Shown here in pieces: positions 10,174-20,908 of a DNA stretch of 64,000 nucleotides. The notes beneath the pieces were generated by a model that did not search any database, was not told where the DNA came from, and saw only the letters and a program-made list of their open reading frames with translations. A program made the position numbers and the translations under genes. The first letter of the stretch is position 1, and each line of letters opens with the position of its first letter. Source of the DNA: Microcella pacifica (GTDB taxonomy: Bacteria; Actinomycetota; Actinomycetes; Actinomycetales; Microbacteriaceae); the NCBI RefSeq assembly GCF_009371975.2, contig NZ_VIKT02000001.1:156918-220917 (forward strand), given 5' to 3'.

Positions 10174-11109
10174 GTGCCCGACGCGAGACTCCGCCGCCGA
10201 CGCGTCCTCGTTGTCGCAGCCGCTGTGGCGCTGCTCGCGCTCGCGGCGGCCGTTCTGCTCGCCCGCTGGTGGCGGGACACGACGACCGGAGCCGCCTTCC
10301 TCACTGACTACCCCGGCACGGTCGCGCCGCCGCCCGGCGCGCCCGAGGGCTTCCCGGCCTGGCTGAGCTGGACCCACTACCTCAACGCGTTCTTCCTGCT
10401 CTTCATCGTGAGCTCGGGTCTGCACATCCGCTCGCGCACCCGGCCGATCGCGTTCGTCACGCGGCGCAACCGCGGACCGCTGCGCACGACGCGGCCCCCT
10501 CAGCGGCTCGGCATCCACACCTGGTGGCACCTCGTCGTCGTCGCCCTGTGGGTCGCGACGGGCCTCGTGTACGTCGTGCTGCTGCTCGCGAGCGGGCACT
10601 GGGCGCGCCTGCTGCCCACCGAGTGGGCGGTCGTGCCGAACGCGTTCTCGGCGGGCGTGCAGTATCTCTCGCTCGACTGGCCGGCCCACGACAGCTGGCG
10701 CAGTTACAACAGCCTGCAGGTGCTGTTCTACTCGGCGACGGTGTTCGTCGCCGCACCGCTCGCGCTGCTCACCGGGCTTCGACTCTCGCCCGTGTGGCCC
10801 CGCGGCTGGATGCGCGCCACGGGCCTCCTCGGCGACGTCACCGCTCGACGTACCCACGCCTGGGTGCTCTGGTACTACCTGGCTTTCACCGCCGTGCACG
10901 TCGGCCTCGTGTTGCTCACGGGCATGCGCGAGAACCTCAACGGCATGTACGCGGGCGTCGAGGATGCGACGAGTTGGCTCGGTTTCGCCGTCTTCGCCGC
11001 GTCGACGCTCGTCATGGTCGCCGCCTGGGTGCTGCTGCGCCCACCCGCGCAGACGTCCATCGCCGAGCGGGTCGCCGACGTGCGCCGCCTCCCCACCCCA
11101 CCCGCGTAG
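10174..11109 (+). CDS. Cytochrome b561/Ni-Fe-hydrogenase-type cytochrome b domain protein
   Basis: A 311-residue integral membrane protein with about five hydrophobic helices. Histidines placed to bind haem lie in helices: SWTHYLNAFF...SGLHIRS, GIHTWWHLVVV and HAWVLWYYLAFTAVHVG. This is the layout of four-helix cytochrome b subunits that pass electrons between quinones and a periplasmic or membrane partner. No partner oxidoreductase (for example a molybdopterin enzyme) is adjacent, so the redox partner is unknown. The GTG start is supported by the leaderless -10 box. A perfect palindrome follows two bases after the stop. Confidence 0.75.
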   Translation: MPDARLRRRRVLVVAAAVALLALAAAVLLARWWRDTTTGAAFLTDYPGTVAPPPGAPEGFPAWLSWTHYLNAFFLLFIVSSGLHIRSRTRPIAFVTRRNRGPLRTTRPPQRLGIHTWWHLVVVALWVATGLVYVVLLLASGHWARLLPTEWAVVPNAFSAGVQYLSLDWPAHDSWRSYNSLQVLFYSATVFVAAPLALLTGLRLSPVWPRGWMRATGLLGDVTARRTHAWVLWYYLAFTAVHVGLVLLTGMRENLNGMYAGVEDATSWLGFAVFAASTLVMVAAWVLLRPPAQTSIAERVADVRRLPTPPA

Positions 11110-11110
11110 C

Positions 11111-11140
11111 CCTTTTCCCGCCAGATCTGGCGGGAAAAGG
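11111..11140. repeat. Palindromic repeat copy A (possible terminator)
   Basis: A perfect 30-base palindrome centred on CCAGATCTGG with TTTTCCCG and CGGGAAAA arms. It follows the cytochrome b stop codon and may terminate transcription. It shares its core with copies at 11160, 53201, 53243 and 54054. Confidence 0.85.
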
Positions 11141-11159
11141 CGCTCGGCCTCGAGCGCAA

Positions 11160-11183
11160 GCGCCCTTTCGCGCCAGATTTGGC
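11160..11183. repeat. Palindromic repeat copy B (degenerate half element)
   Basis: GCGCCCTTTC followed by GCGCCAGATTTGGC resembles the left arm and core of the other copies with one change in the core (ATTTGG for ATCTGG). Confidence 0.65.
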
Positions 11184-11185
11184 CC

Positions 11186-11261
11186 AAGCGCGGAGCGCGG
11201 CGGCGCGCGGAGCGCGGCGGCGCGCGGCGGCGCGCGGCGACGCGGCGACGCGGCGACGCGG
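11186..11261. repeat. Low-complexity GC-rich tract beside gltX
   Basis: Short units such as GCGCGGAGCGCGGCGG and GCGACGCG repeat with little else and run up to the gltX stop codon. A similar tract lies between repeat copy E and the mmsA stop at 54145. No gene is seen. Confidence 0.7.
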
Positions 11262-12761
11262 CTAGAGGGTTGCTCGGAGGGCGCGCAGGCGCGCGAGTGT
11301 CGACTCGCGGCCGAGCAGCTCCATCGACTCGAAGAGCGGCGGGCTCACGCGGCGCCCCGACACGGCGACGCGCAGCGGCCCGAAGGCGAGGCGCGGCTTG
11401 AGGCCGAGCCCGTCGACGAGGGCCGCGCGCAGGGCCTCCTCGATCGCCGCGGTCGTGAAGTCGTCGAGCGGCTCGAGCGCCGCGACCCCGGCGTCGAGCA
11501 CGGCGGCAGCGTCGTCCTTGAGACTCGCGGCGGCGTCCGGCTCGATCTCGAGCGCGTCGTCGGCAGTGAAGAGGAACGCGACCATGCCCGGCACCTCGCC
11601 GAGCAGCCCGACGCGCTCCTGCACGAGCGGCGCGGCCGCGATGAGCAGTTCGCGCTCGGCCGGGCGCGGAACCTCGTTGAAGAGACCCGCATCGGCGCAG
11701 TACGGGATGCTGCGCTCGACGAAGTCGTCGAGACCGAGCATCCGCACATGGTCGCCGTTGATCGATTCCGCCTTGGCCAGGTCGAACCGCGCCGGGTTGG
11801 GGTTGACGTCCACGATGTCGAACGCGGCGACCATCTCGTCCATCGTGAACACGTCGCGGTCGTGCGTGAGCGACCAGCCGAGCAGGGAGAGGTAGTTGAG
11901 CAGCCCCTCGCGGATGAAGCCGCGCTCGCGGTGGTGGAACAGGTTCGAGGCCGGGTCGCGCTTGGAGAGCTTCTTGTTGCCCTCCCCCATGACGTAGGGC
12001 AGGTGGCCGAACTGCGGGATGGCCTGCGCGATGCCGATCTCGATGAGCGCGTGGTAGAGCGCGATCTGGCGCGGCGTCGACGACAGCAGGTCCTCGCCCC
12101 GCAGAACGTGGGTAATGCCCATGAGGGCGTCGTCGACGGGGTTGACGAAGGTGTACAGCGGTGCTCCGTTGGGGCGCACGACGACGAAGTCGGTGAAGCT
12201 GCCCGCGGGGAAGGTGATCTCGCCGCGCACGAGATCGGTGAAGCTCAGCTCGCTGTCGGGCACGCGCAAGCGCATGGCCGGCTCGCGCCCCTCCGCCCGG
12301 TACGCGGCCTTCTGCTCCTCGGTGAGGTCGCGCTCCGAGTTGTCGTAGCCCATCTTCGGGTCGCGACCGGCGGCGACGTTGCGCGCCTCGATCTCCTCGC
12401 CCGTGAGGTAGCTCTCGTAGAGGTGCCCTGAGGCCGTGAGCTGCTCGATGATCGCGCGGTAGATGCTCGAGCGCTCCGACTGGCGGTAGGGCGCGTGCGG
12501 CCCGCCGGTCTCGACGCCCTCGTCCCAGTCGATGCCGAGCCAGCGCAGGCCGTCGAGCAGCTGGTGGTAGCTCTCCTCGCTGTCACGCGCCGCATCGGTG
12601 TCCTCGATGCGGAACACCATGGTGCCGCCCGTGTGGCGCGCGTACGCCCAGTTGAACAGGGCCGTGCGAACGAGCCCGACGTGCGGGGTTCCGGTCGGCG
12701 AGGGGCAGAAGCGCACGCGCACGTCGGCGCCGGTAGCGGTGGAGAAGGCGGGGCTGGTCAC
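11262..12761 (-). CDS. gltX: Glutamyl-tRNA synthetase
   Basis: A 499-residue class I aminoacyl-tRNA synthetase that charges tRNA-Glu (and, in organisms that use the amidotransferase route, tRNA-Gln). The HIGH signature appears as [11 protein letters not shown] (residues 21-30) and the KMSKS loop as [10 protein letters not shown] near residue 260. Between them are the family motifs [15 protein letters not shown] and YTFVNPVDD. Length matches the family. I chose the GTG at 12761 (MTSPAF...) because the longer opening upstream has no homology-like content and a TAGACT box lies eight bases before this GTG. Confidence 0.95.
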   Translation of the reverse strand: MTSPAFSTATGADVRVRFCPSPTGTPHVGLVRTALFNWAYARHTGGTMVFRIEDTDAARDSEESYHQLLDGLRWLGIDWDEGVETGGPHAPYRQSERSSIYRAIIEQLTASGHLYESYLTGEEIEARNVAAGRDPKMGYDNSERDLTEEQKAAYRAEGREPAMRLRVPDSELSFTDLVRGEITFPAGSFTDFVVVRPNGAPLYTFVNPVDDALMGITHVLRGEDLLSSTPRQIALYHALIEIGIAQAIPQFGHLPYVMGEGNKKLSKRDPASNLFHHRERGFIREGLLNYLSLLGWSLTHDRDVFTMDEMVAAFDIVDVNPNPARFDLAKAESINGDHVRMLGLDDFVERSIPYCADAGLFNEVPRPAERELLIAAAPLVQERVGLLGEVPGMVAFLFTADDALEIEPDAAASLKDDAAAVLDAGVAALEPLDDFTTAAIEEALRAALVDGLGLKPRLAFGPLRVAVSGRRVSPPLFESMELLGRESTLARLRALRATL

Positions 12762-12825
12762 GGGGAGCCAGTCTAGGCGGTGCGGGATGCCCGGCCCGCG
12801 CTCGACCGCGCCCGAGCGCCCCGGC

Positions 12826-14316
12826 TCAGCAGCGGTAGAACCCCGCCACCCGTGGCGAGAGCGCGCCGAGCCCGCCGAGCAGCACGAGGTCGTCGGGGTT
12901 CTGGGCGCGCAGCGCGGAGTGGGCCTGCGACGGCACGCATCCCGGCCGCACGGTGAACAGGGGTGCTCCCAGTGCGCCGGCGGCGGCACCGCCCGAGAGT
13001 GCGTCGGCGAAGCCCGTGCCGGTCGCGAGATACCCGCGCGGGGCATCCGGGAAGTGCGCGGCGCCGATGAGCGCCGCCGTCGCGTAGCGGTCAGCGCCCG
13101 CGATGCGCTCGACTGCCAGCCCTGCCGCGTTCAGCGACTGCTGGATGCCCGACGAGACGGCACCCGGACCGCCCACGATCACGACCCGTTCCGTGTCCAG
13201 GTGGCGCAGCAGCGCGAGAGTGGCGGAGTCGGCAGACCGGGACGCGCCGGGCACCAGCACGACGGGTGCGTCCACGGAGGCGGCAGCGGGGCCGGCGGCG
13301 AGCGCATCGGCATACCCCGCCCCGGTAGCGATGTAGACGACGGGAGCGCCGACGCCGCCGTAGGAGTCGAGGGCGAGCCTGCGAGAGGTGTCGTACCGGT
13401 TCGCGCCAGCTATGCGATCCACATCCGATGCGACCGTGCGCAGGCGGGAGATGACGGAGGACGTGACGACGCCGGAGCCGCCAGCGACGACGATGCGGTC
13501 GGGGTCGAGGCGTCGCAGCTCGCGCAGGATCACCGACGGCACGGAGGAGCGCGTGACGAGCAGCAGGGGCGCGTCGGCCGCACCGGCGAGGGCCGCCGCG
13601 CTCAGGGCGTCGGGGAAGTCGAGACCCGACGCGACGTAGACGGTGCTCGCACCCGAGGGGAAGGTGCGGGAGGAGATCTGGGCGGAGGTCGCGAAGCGGT
13701 CACTGCCTGAGAGGCGGTAGACGTCACCCGGAGGGGTCGGCGGCGCGCTCGAGTATCGGCCGAAGTTCTGCGTGTAGTAGAGGCGCCCCGTCGAGCTCAC
13801 GGCGACGCCGATGCCGATGTCGGTGTGGTTGGCGAGCATGTTGGCGCGGTGGCCCGTCGAGCCCGCCCAGGCACCCACGACCGCGCTCGGGCTGTAGCCC
13901 GCGGCGACGTTCTCCGCCGCGCGCGACCACCCGGAGGGGTACAGGAGGTGGAAGCCGGGCCGGTGCGACATGCGGGAGCTTCGCGCCTGCTGCACGGACC
14001 AGTCCTGCGCGATGTCGTTGAGGGCGGCGTTGAGGCGCAGCGGCGGCAGGCCCCGCGTCGCGCGCAGGTCATTCGTCTGCTGGAGGATGAGGGCACGCTC
14101 CGACTCGTAGACCCCCGCGGTAGGCAGCAGTCCCGTGGCCGACGTGATCGTGGTCGGCACGATCGTCCCCGAGGCCGGCTCGAGCTCGCGTTGCTCTTCG
14201 GGCGCAGAGGCCACCAAGCCCGGCTCGACGGTGTCGACCTCGGCGGCGGTCGCGCTCACGGGTGCGGCCACGAGCACCGCTGACATCACGATGGTGACGA
14301 CGACACGCATTCTCAC
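12826..14316 (-). CDS. Secreted CAP-domain protein with three cell-wall-binding type 2 repeats
   Basis: A 496-residue exported protein. A signal peptide ([22 protein letters not shown]) is followed by a CAP/SCP domain at about residues 70-190, with [20 protein letters not shown] and YYTQNFGRY marking the fold. The rest is three CWB2 (PF04122-type) repeats opening with [22 protein letters not shown] and [14 protein letters not shown]2 modules hold proteins to the envelope non-covalently. The CAP domain's target is unknown. A second CWB2 protein, with the module order reversed, is at 45655. GTG at 14316 is used; an ATG two codons further is possible. Confidence 0.88.
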   Translation of the reverse strand: MRMRVVVTIVMSAVLVAAPVSATAAEVDTVEPGLVASAPEEQRELEPASGTIVPTTITSATGLLPTAGVYESERALILQQTNDLRATRGLPPLRLNAALNDIAQDWSVQQARSSRMSHRPGFHLLYPSGWSRAAENVAAGYSPSAVVGAWAGSTGHRANMLANHTDIGIGVAVSSTGRLYYTQNFGRYSSAPPTPPGDVYRLSGSDRFATSAQISSRTFPSGASTVYVASGLDFPDALSAAALAGAADAPLLLVTRSSVPSVILRELRRLDPDRIVVAGGSGVVTSSVISRLRTVASDVDRIAGANRYDTSRRLALDSYGGVGAPVVYIATGAGYADALAAGPAAASVDAPVVLVPGASRSADSATLALLRHLDTERVVIVGGPGAVSSGIQQSLNAAGLAVERIAGADRYATAALIGAAHFPDAPRGYLATGTGFADALSGGAAAGALGAPLFTVRPGCVPSQAHSALRAQNPDDLVLLGGLGALSPRVAGFYRC

Positions 14317-14452
14317 GGTTCCCCCCGAACCCGCTGCAGCACCCTCGACCCCCTGGTCAGCCGCGATCAGATCGCGCAGTGCCGCATCACGGCCCCCTGC
14401 CGCAGCGTGCCCTCAGTCTAGGCGGAGCGATCGAGGAAGCCGAGGGGCTGCG

Positions 14453-15736
14453 CTACCCCCTGTTCGCGGGGCGAACACCGCGTGGTGACACGATCAGCGC
14501 GGAGAGCACGACGCCGACGAGTGCCATCGTCACGAACGACAGCCCCGAGTAGCCGAGCCCCGCGAGCAGGGGGCCCGCGAGCGCCCCGCCGACGGCCCCG
14601 CTGCCGCTCATGAGCAGGTCGCTGCGCCCCTGGACGATGGGGCGCCGTGCCGGGGCCGCCGACTCGGTGAGCAGCGCGGACCCCGCGACGGTGCTCGCGC
14701 TCCACCCGAGCCCGAGGAAGATGAGCCCGGCGACGACCCAGCCCTCGCTCTCGGCTCCGAACCCGGTCATCACGAGGCTCGCGAGCAGCATTCCCTGGCC
14801 CAGGAGGATCGTCGGGCGCCGCCCGAGGCGGTCGGAGAGGATGCCGAAGAGGGGCGCGAGCGCGTACATGCCGGCGATGTGCAGGCTGATCGTGAAGCCC
14901 ACGATCACGAGGCTCGCACCGTGATCGGTGAGGTGCACGGGCGTCATCGCCATGACGGCGACCATCGTCGCGTGGCTGAGCGCGATCGACAGGAGTGCGA
15001 GACGCACTCCCGCGCGATCCTCCGACAGCCCGGCCGGCACAGGGGCGGCGACCCCTGAGCGTGCGGCCTCCGCCGCCGTGGCGCGATCCTGCTCGTCCTG
15101 CCAGGCGGCCGCGAGGGCGAGCGGATCGGGTCGGAGCCCGACGAGGTACAGCGCGGCCGCGAGGCACTGCGCGAGGACCGTGAAGAGGAAGGGCCCGCTG
15201 AGCTCGGGCAGGCCGAGCACCGCGCCGAGGCTCTCCCCGGGCCCGATGAGGTTCGGGCCGCTCACCGCTCCGACGGTCGTCGCCCAGACGACGAGGGAGA
15301 GGTCGCGACCGCGCGTGGCGGGAGCCGAGAGGTCGGCGGCAGCGAAGCGCGATTGCAGGTTGACCGCCGTGCCCGTGCCGATGAGCAGGATGCCCAGCAG
15401 GAGCAGCGGGAAGCTGCCGATGCCGGCGGAGGCCATAGCGAGCACCGCACCGAGGGCGGCGGTCACGGCGCCGGTCGCGAGCGCGGGTGCGCGGCCTGAG
15501 CGACGGGCAAGCCGCGCGAGCGGCACGGCCGCGAGGGCGGCGCCGAGAGTCGACATCGTCGCCGCCATGCCGCTGAAGGCGGGCGAGCCCGAGATCTGCG
15601 CCGCGAGGATCGCGCCGATCGAGAGCGTCGAGCCCATGCCCAGGCCGGCGAGCACCTGACCGACCATGAGCACGCGCCGAGTGCGGCGCTGCGCCGCCGC
15701 TACCGTCTCGGCGGTCAGCGGCACGGTGGTGGTCAT
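14453..15736 (-). CDS. MFS transporter
   Basis: A 427-residue major facilitator protein with about twelve membrane segments and a charged central loop (about residues 205-235). The MFS signature GILSDRLGRRPTILLGQG stands before the first helices of the second half. Such proteins export drugs or move small metabolites; the substrate cannot be read. The ATG at 15736 overlaps the stop of the FAH-family hydrolase gene upstream (ATGA), so the two are translationally coupled and the substrate may relate to that enzyme. Confidence 0.85.
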   Translation of the reverse strand: MTTTVPLTAETVAAAQRRTRRVLMVGQVLAGLGMGSTLSIGAILAAQISGSPAFSGMAATMSTLGAALAAVPLARLARRSGRAPALATGAVTAALGAVLAMASAGIGSFPLLLLGILLIGTGTAVNLQSRFAAADLSAPATRGRDLSLVVWATTVGAVSGPNLIGPGESLGAVLGLPELSGPFLFTVLAQCLAAALYLVGLRPDPLALAAAWQDEQDRATAAEAARSGVAAPVPAGLSEDRAGVRLALLSIALSHATMVAVMAMTPVHLTDHGASLVIVGFTISLHIAGMYALAPLFGILSDRLGRRPTILLGQGMLLASLVMTGFGAESEGWVVAGLIFLGLGWSASTVAGSALLTESAAPARRPIVQGRSDLLMSGSGAVGGALAGPLLAGLGYSGLSFVTMALVGVVLSALIVSPRGVRPANRG

Positions 15737-16521
15737 GCCGGGTCGAGCCGATCGTCGCGGTTCTTGGCGGGGTTGCTCAGCACGCCGAGCCCCTCGATGT
15801 GGATCTCGACGGTCTGCCCGTCGACGAACCCGCCGAGACCGTTGGGGGTGCCGGTCATGATGATGTCGCCCGGCAGGAGGGTCCACGCATCCGTGATGAA
15901 CGCGATGATGTCGGGAATCGAGTGGATGAAGTCGTTGGTGTTGCCCTTGCGCCGCAGCTCCCCGTCGACGAAGGTCTCGATCTCGAGGTTGGTCGGGTCG
16001 AGGTCGGTCTCGATGTACGGCCCGATGGGTGCGAAGGTGTCGTAGCCCTTTGCGCGCGCCCACTGCCCGTCGGCGAACATGACGTCGCGGGCGGAGACGT
16101 CGTTGCCGATCGTGTACCCGAAGACGACGTCCTTCCAGTCCTCAGGCTTGACGCGCTTGGCGATCGCGCCGATGACGATGACGAGCTCGCCCTCGTGGGT
16201 GATGCGACCCTCGACGGGCGGCAGGATGATCGGCTCGCCCGGCCCGATGACGGCCGTGTTGGGCTTCATGAAGATGAGCGGCGTCTCGGCGACGTCGTGC
16301 CCCATCTCGGCGGCGTGCGCGGCGTAGTTCATGCCGACGCACACGACCTTGGACCGCGGGATGACCGGTGCGAGGATGCGCGCCTGGGCGAGCGGCACGC
16401 GCTCCCCCGTCGTGGCGAACCCGTGGTACATCGGGTCGCCGGTGAGCACGACGAGGTGGTCGGCGTCGACGATGCCGAACTGGGGGGCCTCTCCCTCGGT
16501 GCTAAAACGCGCGATCTTCAC
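15733..16521 (-). CDS. Fumarylacetoacetate hydrolase-family protein
   Basis: A 262-residue protein of the FAH/HpaG/YcgM superfamily, which hydrolyses or decarboxylates beta-diketone-like acids with a divalent metal. Visible motifs are VCVGMNYAAHAAEMG, FMKPNTAVIGPGEPI, the metal site HEGELVIVIG (about 109-118), GYTIGNDVSARD, and the C-terminal MTGTPNGLGGF. Length fits the short actinobacterial form often found near gltX. The GTG start has TAGGCT six bases upstream. Exact substrate is unknown. Confidence 0.88.
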   Translation of the reverse strand: MKIARFSTEGEAPQFGIVDADHLVVLTGDPMYHGFATTGERVPLAQARILAPVIPRSKVVCVGMNYAAHAAEMGHDVAETPLIFMKPNTAVIGPGEPIILPPVEGRITHEGELVIVIGAIAKRVKPEDWKDVVFGYTIGNDVSARDVMFADGQWARAKGYDTFAPIGPYIETDLDPTNLEIETFVDGELRRKGNTNDFIHSIPDIIAFITDAWTLLPGDIIMTGTPNGLGGFVDGQTVEIHIEGLGVLSNPAKNRDDRLDPA

Positions 16522-16527
16522 CGCATC

Positions 16528-16533
16528 AGCCTA
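16528..16533 (-). promoter_or_regulatory. -10 box for the FAH-MFS operon
   Basis: TAGGCT six bases before the GTG at 16521, with no ribosome site. Confidence 0.5.
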
Positions 16534-16555
16534 CTGCCGGGGTACCCGTCGATTC

Positions 16556-16569
16556 GATGCGAACGCATC
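16556..16569. terminator. Small hairpin downstream of typA
   Basis: GATGCG-AA-CGCATC is a perfect six-base inverted repeat with a two-base centre, 19 bases after the typA stop and upstream of the FAH promoter. It is a weak terminator candidate or a regulatory site. Confidence 0.3.
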
Positions 16570-16587
16570 ACCGACGGGATGCTCGGC

Positions 16588-18495
<1,908 letters not shown>

Positions 18496-18501
18496 GGTGA
18501 A

Positions 18502-20175
18502 TCAGTCCTTGGTTGCTGCGCGCTGCTCTCGACGCTCCCGCTGCGCCACTGGATCGGGCAGGGGAACAGCGGCGATGAGGCGCTGAGTGTAGGGGTCCTG
18601 GGGATTGCGCAGAATCTGATCGCGCGAACCCTGCTCCACGAGTCTACCGCGATGCATGACCGCGATACGGTGCGCCAGGATATCGACCACGGCGAGGTCG
18701 TGGCTGATGAACAGACAGGCGAACTGCAGTCTCTGCTGAAGCTCCTGGAGCAGGTCGAGGAACCGTGCCTGCACCGACACGTCGAGGGCGCTCGTGGGCT
18801 CGTCCGCGACGAGAAGCTCGGGAGTGAGCGCGAGGGCGCGGGCGATGCCGACGCGCTGGCGCTGGCCACCCGAGAGTTCGTGAGGGTAGCGGTTGCGGTA
18901 GCTGCGCGGCAGCTCCACGGAGTCGAGCAGGTCTTCCACGCGCGCGTCGAGCTCTGACCCTTTCGCCTCGCCAGCGAGGTAGAGCGGTTCGCCGATGCTC
19001 TCGCCGATCGGCATGCGCGGGTTGAGGCTCGACCCGGGGTCCTGGAAGACGATGCCGGCCTTGCGGCGCAGCGGCCTCAGATCGCGAGCGTTCGCGGTCG
19101 AGATGTCGAGACCCGCCGAGACGAGTCGGCCCTGCTTGATCGGCAGAAGGCCGACCGCCGCGCGCCCGAGGGTCGTCTTGCCCGAGCCGGACTCCCCCAC
19201 GAGCCCGACGATCTCGCCGGGGAAGACCTCCAGATTGATCTCGTCGGCGGCGAGGAAGGCGGGTACTCGACCGCGCTTGGGGTACTCGATCGAGACGCTC
19301 TGGAACGAGAGCACGGGCTCGGCTGTTCGCGTCGTGCCGGCGCGAGAGCCCTCCTCCGTGAGGTTGACGCCCAGGTGCGGAACGGAGGCGAGGAGTGACT
19401 GGGTGTAGGGATGCTGCGGCTTCTGGAAGATGTCGAGAGCGGTTCCCTGCTCGACTGCTTCGCCATCCTTCATGACCATGATCGAGTCGGCAAGGTCGGC
19501 GACGACGCCCATGTCGTGCGTGATGAGCACGATCGCCGAGTCGAGGCGCGTGCGCAGGCTACGCAGCAGCTCGAGGATCTCGGCCTGGACCGTGACATCG
19601 AGCGCGGTCGTGGGCTCGTCGGCGATGAGCAGCACCGGGTCGCACGAGATCGCCTGCGCGATCATGGCGCGCTGCCGCTGGCCGCCGGAGAGCTGGTGCG
19701 GGTACTTGTGGAACGCCGTGCCCGGGTCGGGCATGTCGACCTTGTCGAGCAGCTCGATCGACCGTTCTTTGGCCTGGGCGGGTGTGAGGTCGAAGTGCGT
19801 CCGAAGGGTCTCGACGATCTGGAAGCCCACCGTGTAGACGGGGTTGAGGGCCGTCATGGGCTCCTGGAAGATGACGGCGATCTCGCTGCCGCGCACCTTG
19901 CGCAGCTCGTTGGCACCGAGCCCGGCGAGTTCGCGCTCGAGCAGCTGGATCGAGCCGGTGACGCGCGCAGTCGGAGGCAGCAGGCCGAGGAGCGCCATCG
20001 AGCTCGAGCTCTTGCCCGAGCCGGACTCGCCGACGATCGCGAGCACCTCGCCGCGGCGGACGCTGTAGGTGAGGCCGACCGCCGCCGGGTAGTACTCGCC
20101 GTCGACCCAGAAGTCGACGCCGAGATCGGCGACCTCGAGCACGGTCTCGACATCGGCGGGTGCGGTGGGGGTCAC
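18502..20175 (-). CDS. Fused two-domain ABC ATPase for peptide-type import (DppD-DppF fusion)
   Basis: A 557-residue protein carrying two complete nucleotide-binding domains. The first has Walker A GESGSGKSS (about 52-60) and signature LSGGQRQRAMIAQA; the second has GESGSGKTTLG and LSGGQRQRVGIARA. Each half ends in the oligopeptide-binding extension (QHPYTQSLL, QDPYTQRLI) typical of OppD/OppF. It should energise the permeases encoded at 20909-23625, although a plus-strand gene lies between. The GTG start is preceded by AAGGAAGGA. Confidence 0.92.
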   Translation of the reverse strand: MTPTAPADVETVLEVADLGVDFWVDGEYYPAAVGLTYSVRRGEVLAIVGESGSGKSSSSMALLGLLPPTARVTGSIQLLERELAGLGANELRKVRGSEIAVIFQEPMTALNPVYTVGFQIVETLRTHFDLTPAQAKERSIELLDKVDMPDPGTAFHKYPHQLSGGQRQRAMIAQAISCDPVLLIADEPTTALDVTVQAEILELLRSLRTRLDSAIVLITHDMGVVADLADSIMVMKDGEAVEQGTALDIFQKPQHPYTQSLLASVPHLGVNLTEEGSRAGTTRTAEPVLSFQSVSIEYPKRGRVPAFLAADEINLEVFPGEIVGLVGESGSGKTTLGRAAVGLLPIKQGRLVSAGLDISTANARDLRPLRRKAGIVFQDPGSSLNPRMPIGESIGEPLYLAGEAKGSELDARVEDLLDSVELPRSYRNRYPHELSGGQRQRVGIARALALTPELLVADEPTSALDVSVQARFLDLLQELQQRLQFACLFISHDLAVVDILAHRIAVMHRGRLVEQGSRDQILRNPQDPYTQRLIAAVPLPDPVAQRERREQRAATKD

Positions 20176-20243
20176 GAGGGGTCCTTCCTTGCTCGCGCAG
20201 TGCGCGATCCTGACGAGCGGGGTGAGTCTGAGAAACTGGCGTC

Positions 20244-20849
20244 ATGCGCCTTCAGCCCGCGAGCTTCCGCCCCGCCTTCGGGCGCGTCATCACGATCGCC
20301 ATGATCGCGATCGCGCTCGTGTGCCTCGCGAGCTTCGTGGTGGCGGGCGATCTCGCGGGGCTCGTGCGCTTCGGCTCGTGGTTCGTGCTTCTCGCCGTGC
20401 TGGCTGTCGCCCTCTTCTGGCTTCCTCGAGTCGATGTGCTCGAGCACGCCGTAGTGGTGCGCAACCCCCTGAGCACGTGGGTCGTGCCGTGGCAGGCCAT
20501 TCAGATCGTCGACACGAAGTACGCGCTCACCCTCACGACGCCCGCTGGGCGCATCGAAGCGTGGGCGGCGCCCGCATCGGGCCGCTTCACGGTCTTCACG
20601 CTCAACCCGGAGGACACGCGCGTGAGCGAATCCGCTCGCGTCGCGGGCTCGATCCGGCCGGGCGACACCCTCTCGAGCGAGAGCGGCGCCGCTGCCAACC
20701 ACATCCGCCGCTGGTGGGAGGAGCTGCGCGACGATGGACTGCTCGACGGTCCGCTCGAGCCCGGCAGCCTGCGGCGCACGTGGCACCCGACGACGATCGC
20801 CGTGATGAGCGCGCTCGGCGCGCTGGGCATCCTGGGCCTCGCGGTCTAG
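20244..20849 (+). CDS. PH-domain membrane protein
   Basis: A 201-residue protein with two N-terminal membrane helices (about 13-34 and 42-60), a bacterial PH-like domain (VVVRNPLSTWVVPWQAIQIVDTKYALTL) and one C-terminal helix. This small family is usual in actinobacteria, with no assigned role. It lies on the opposite strand between oppC and the fused ATPase gene and so interrupts that transport cluster. The ATG at 20244 follows GAAACT by six bases. Confidence 0.75.
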   Translation: MRLQPASFRPAFGRVITIAMIAIALVCLASFVVAGDLAGLVRFGSWFVLLAVLAVALFWLPRVDVLEHAVVVRNPLSTWVVPWQAIQIVDTKYALTLTTPAGRIEAWAAPASGRFTVFTLNPEDTRVSESARVAGSIRPGDTLSSESGAAANHIRRWWEELRDDGLLDGPLEPGSLRRTWHPTTIAVMSALGALGILGLAV

Positions 20850-20908
20850 TCGGCGCACCGTCGCTTCTCGACCGATCGACATGCGCCTGACGCGCACTGA
20901 GGCGAGCA

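Noticed and set aside
10524..12431. Open plus-strand frame of 635 codons across the cytochrome b and gltX genes
   Set aside because: Arg/Ala-rich out-of-frame reading over two recognised genes.
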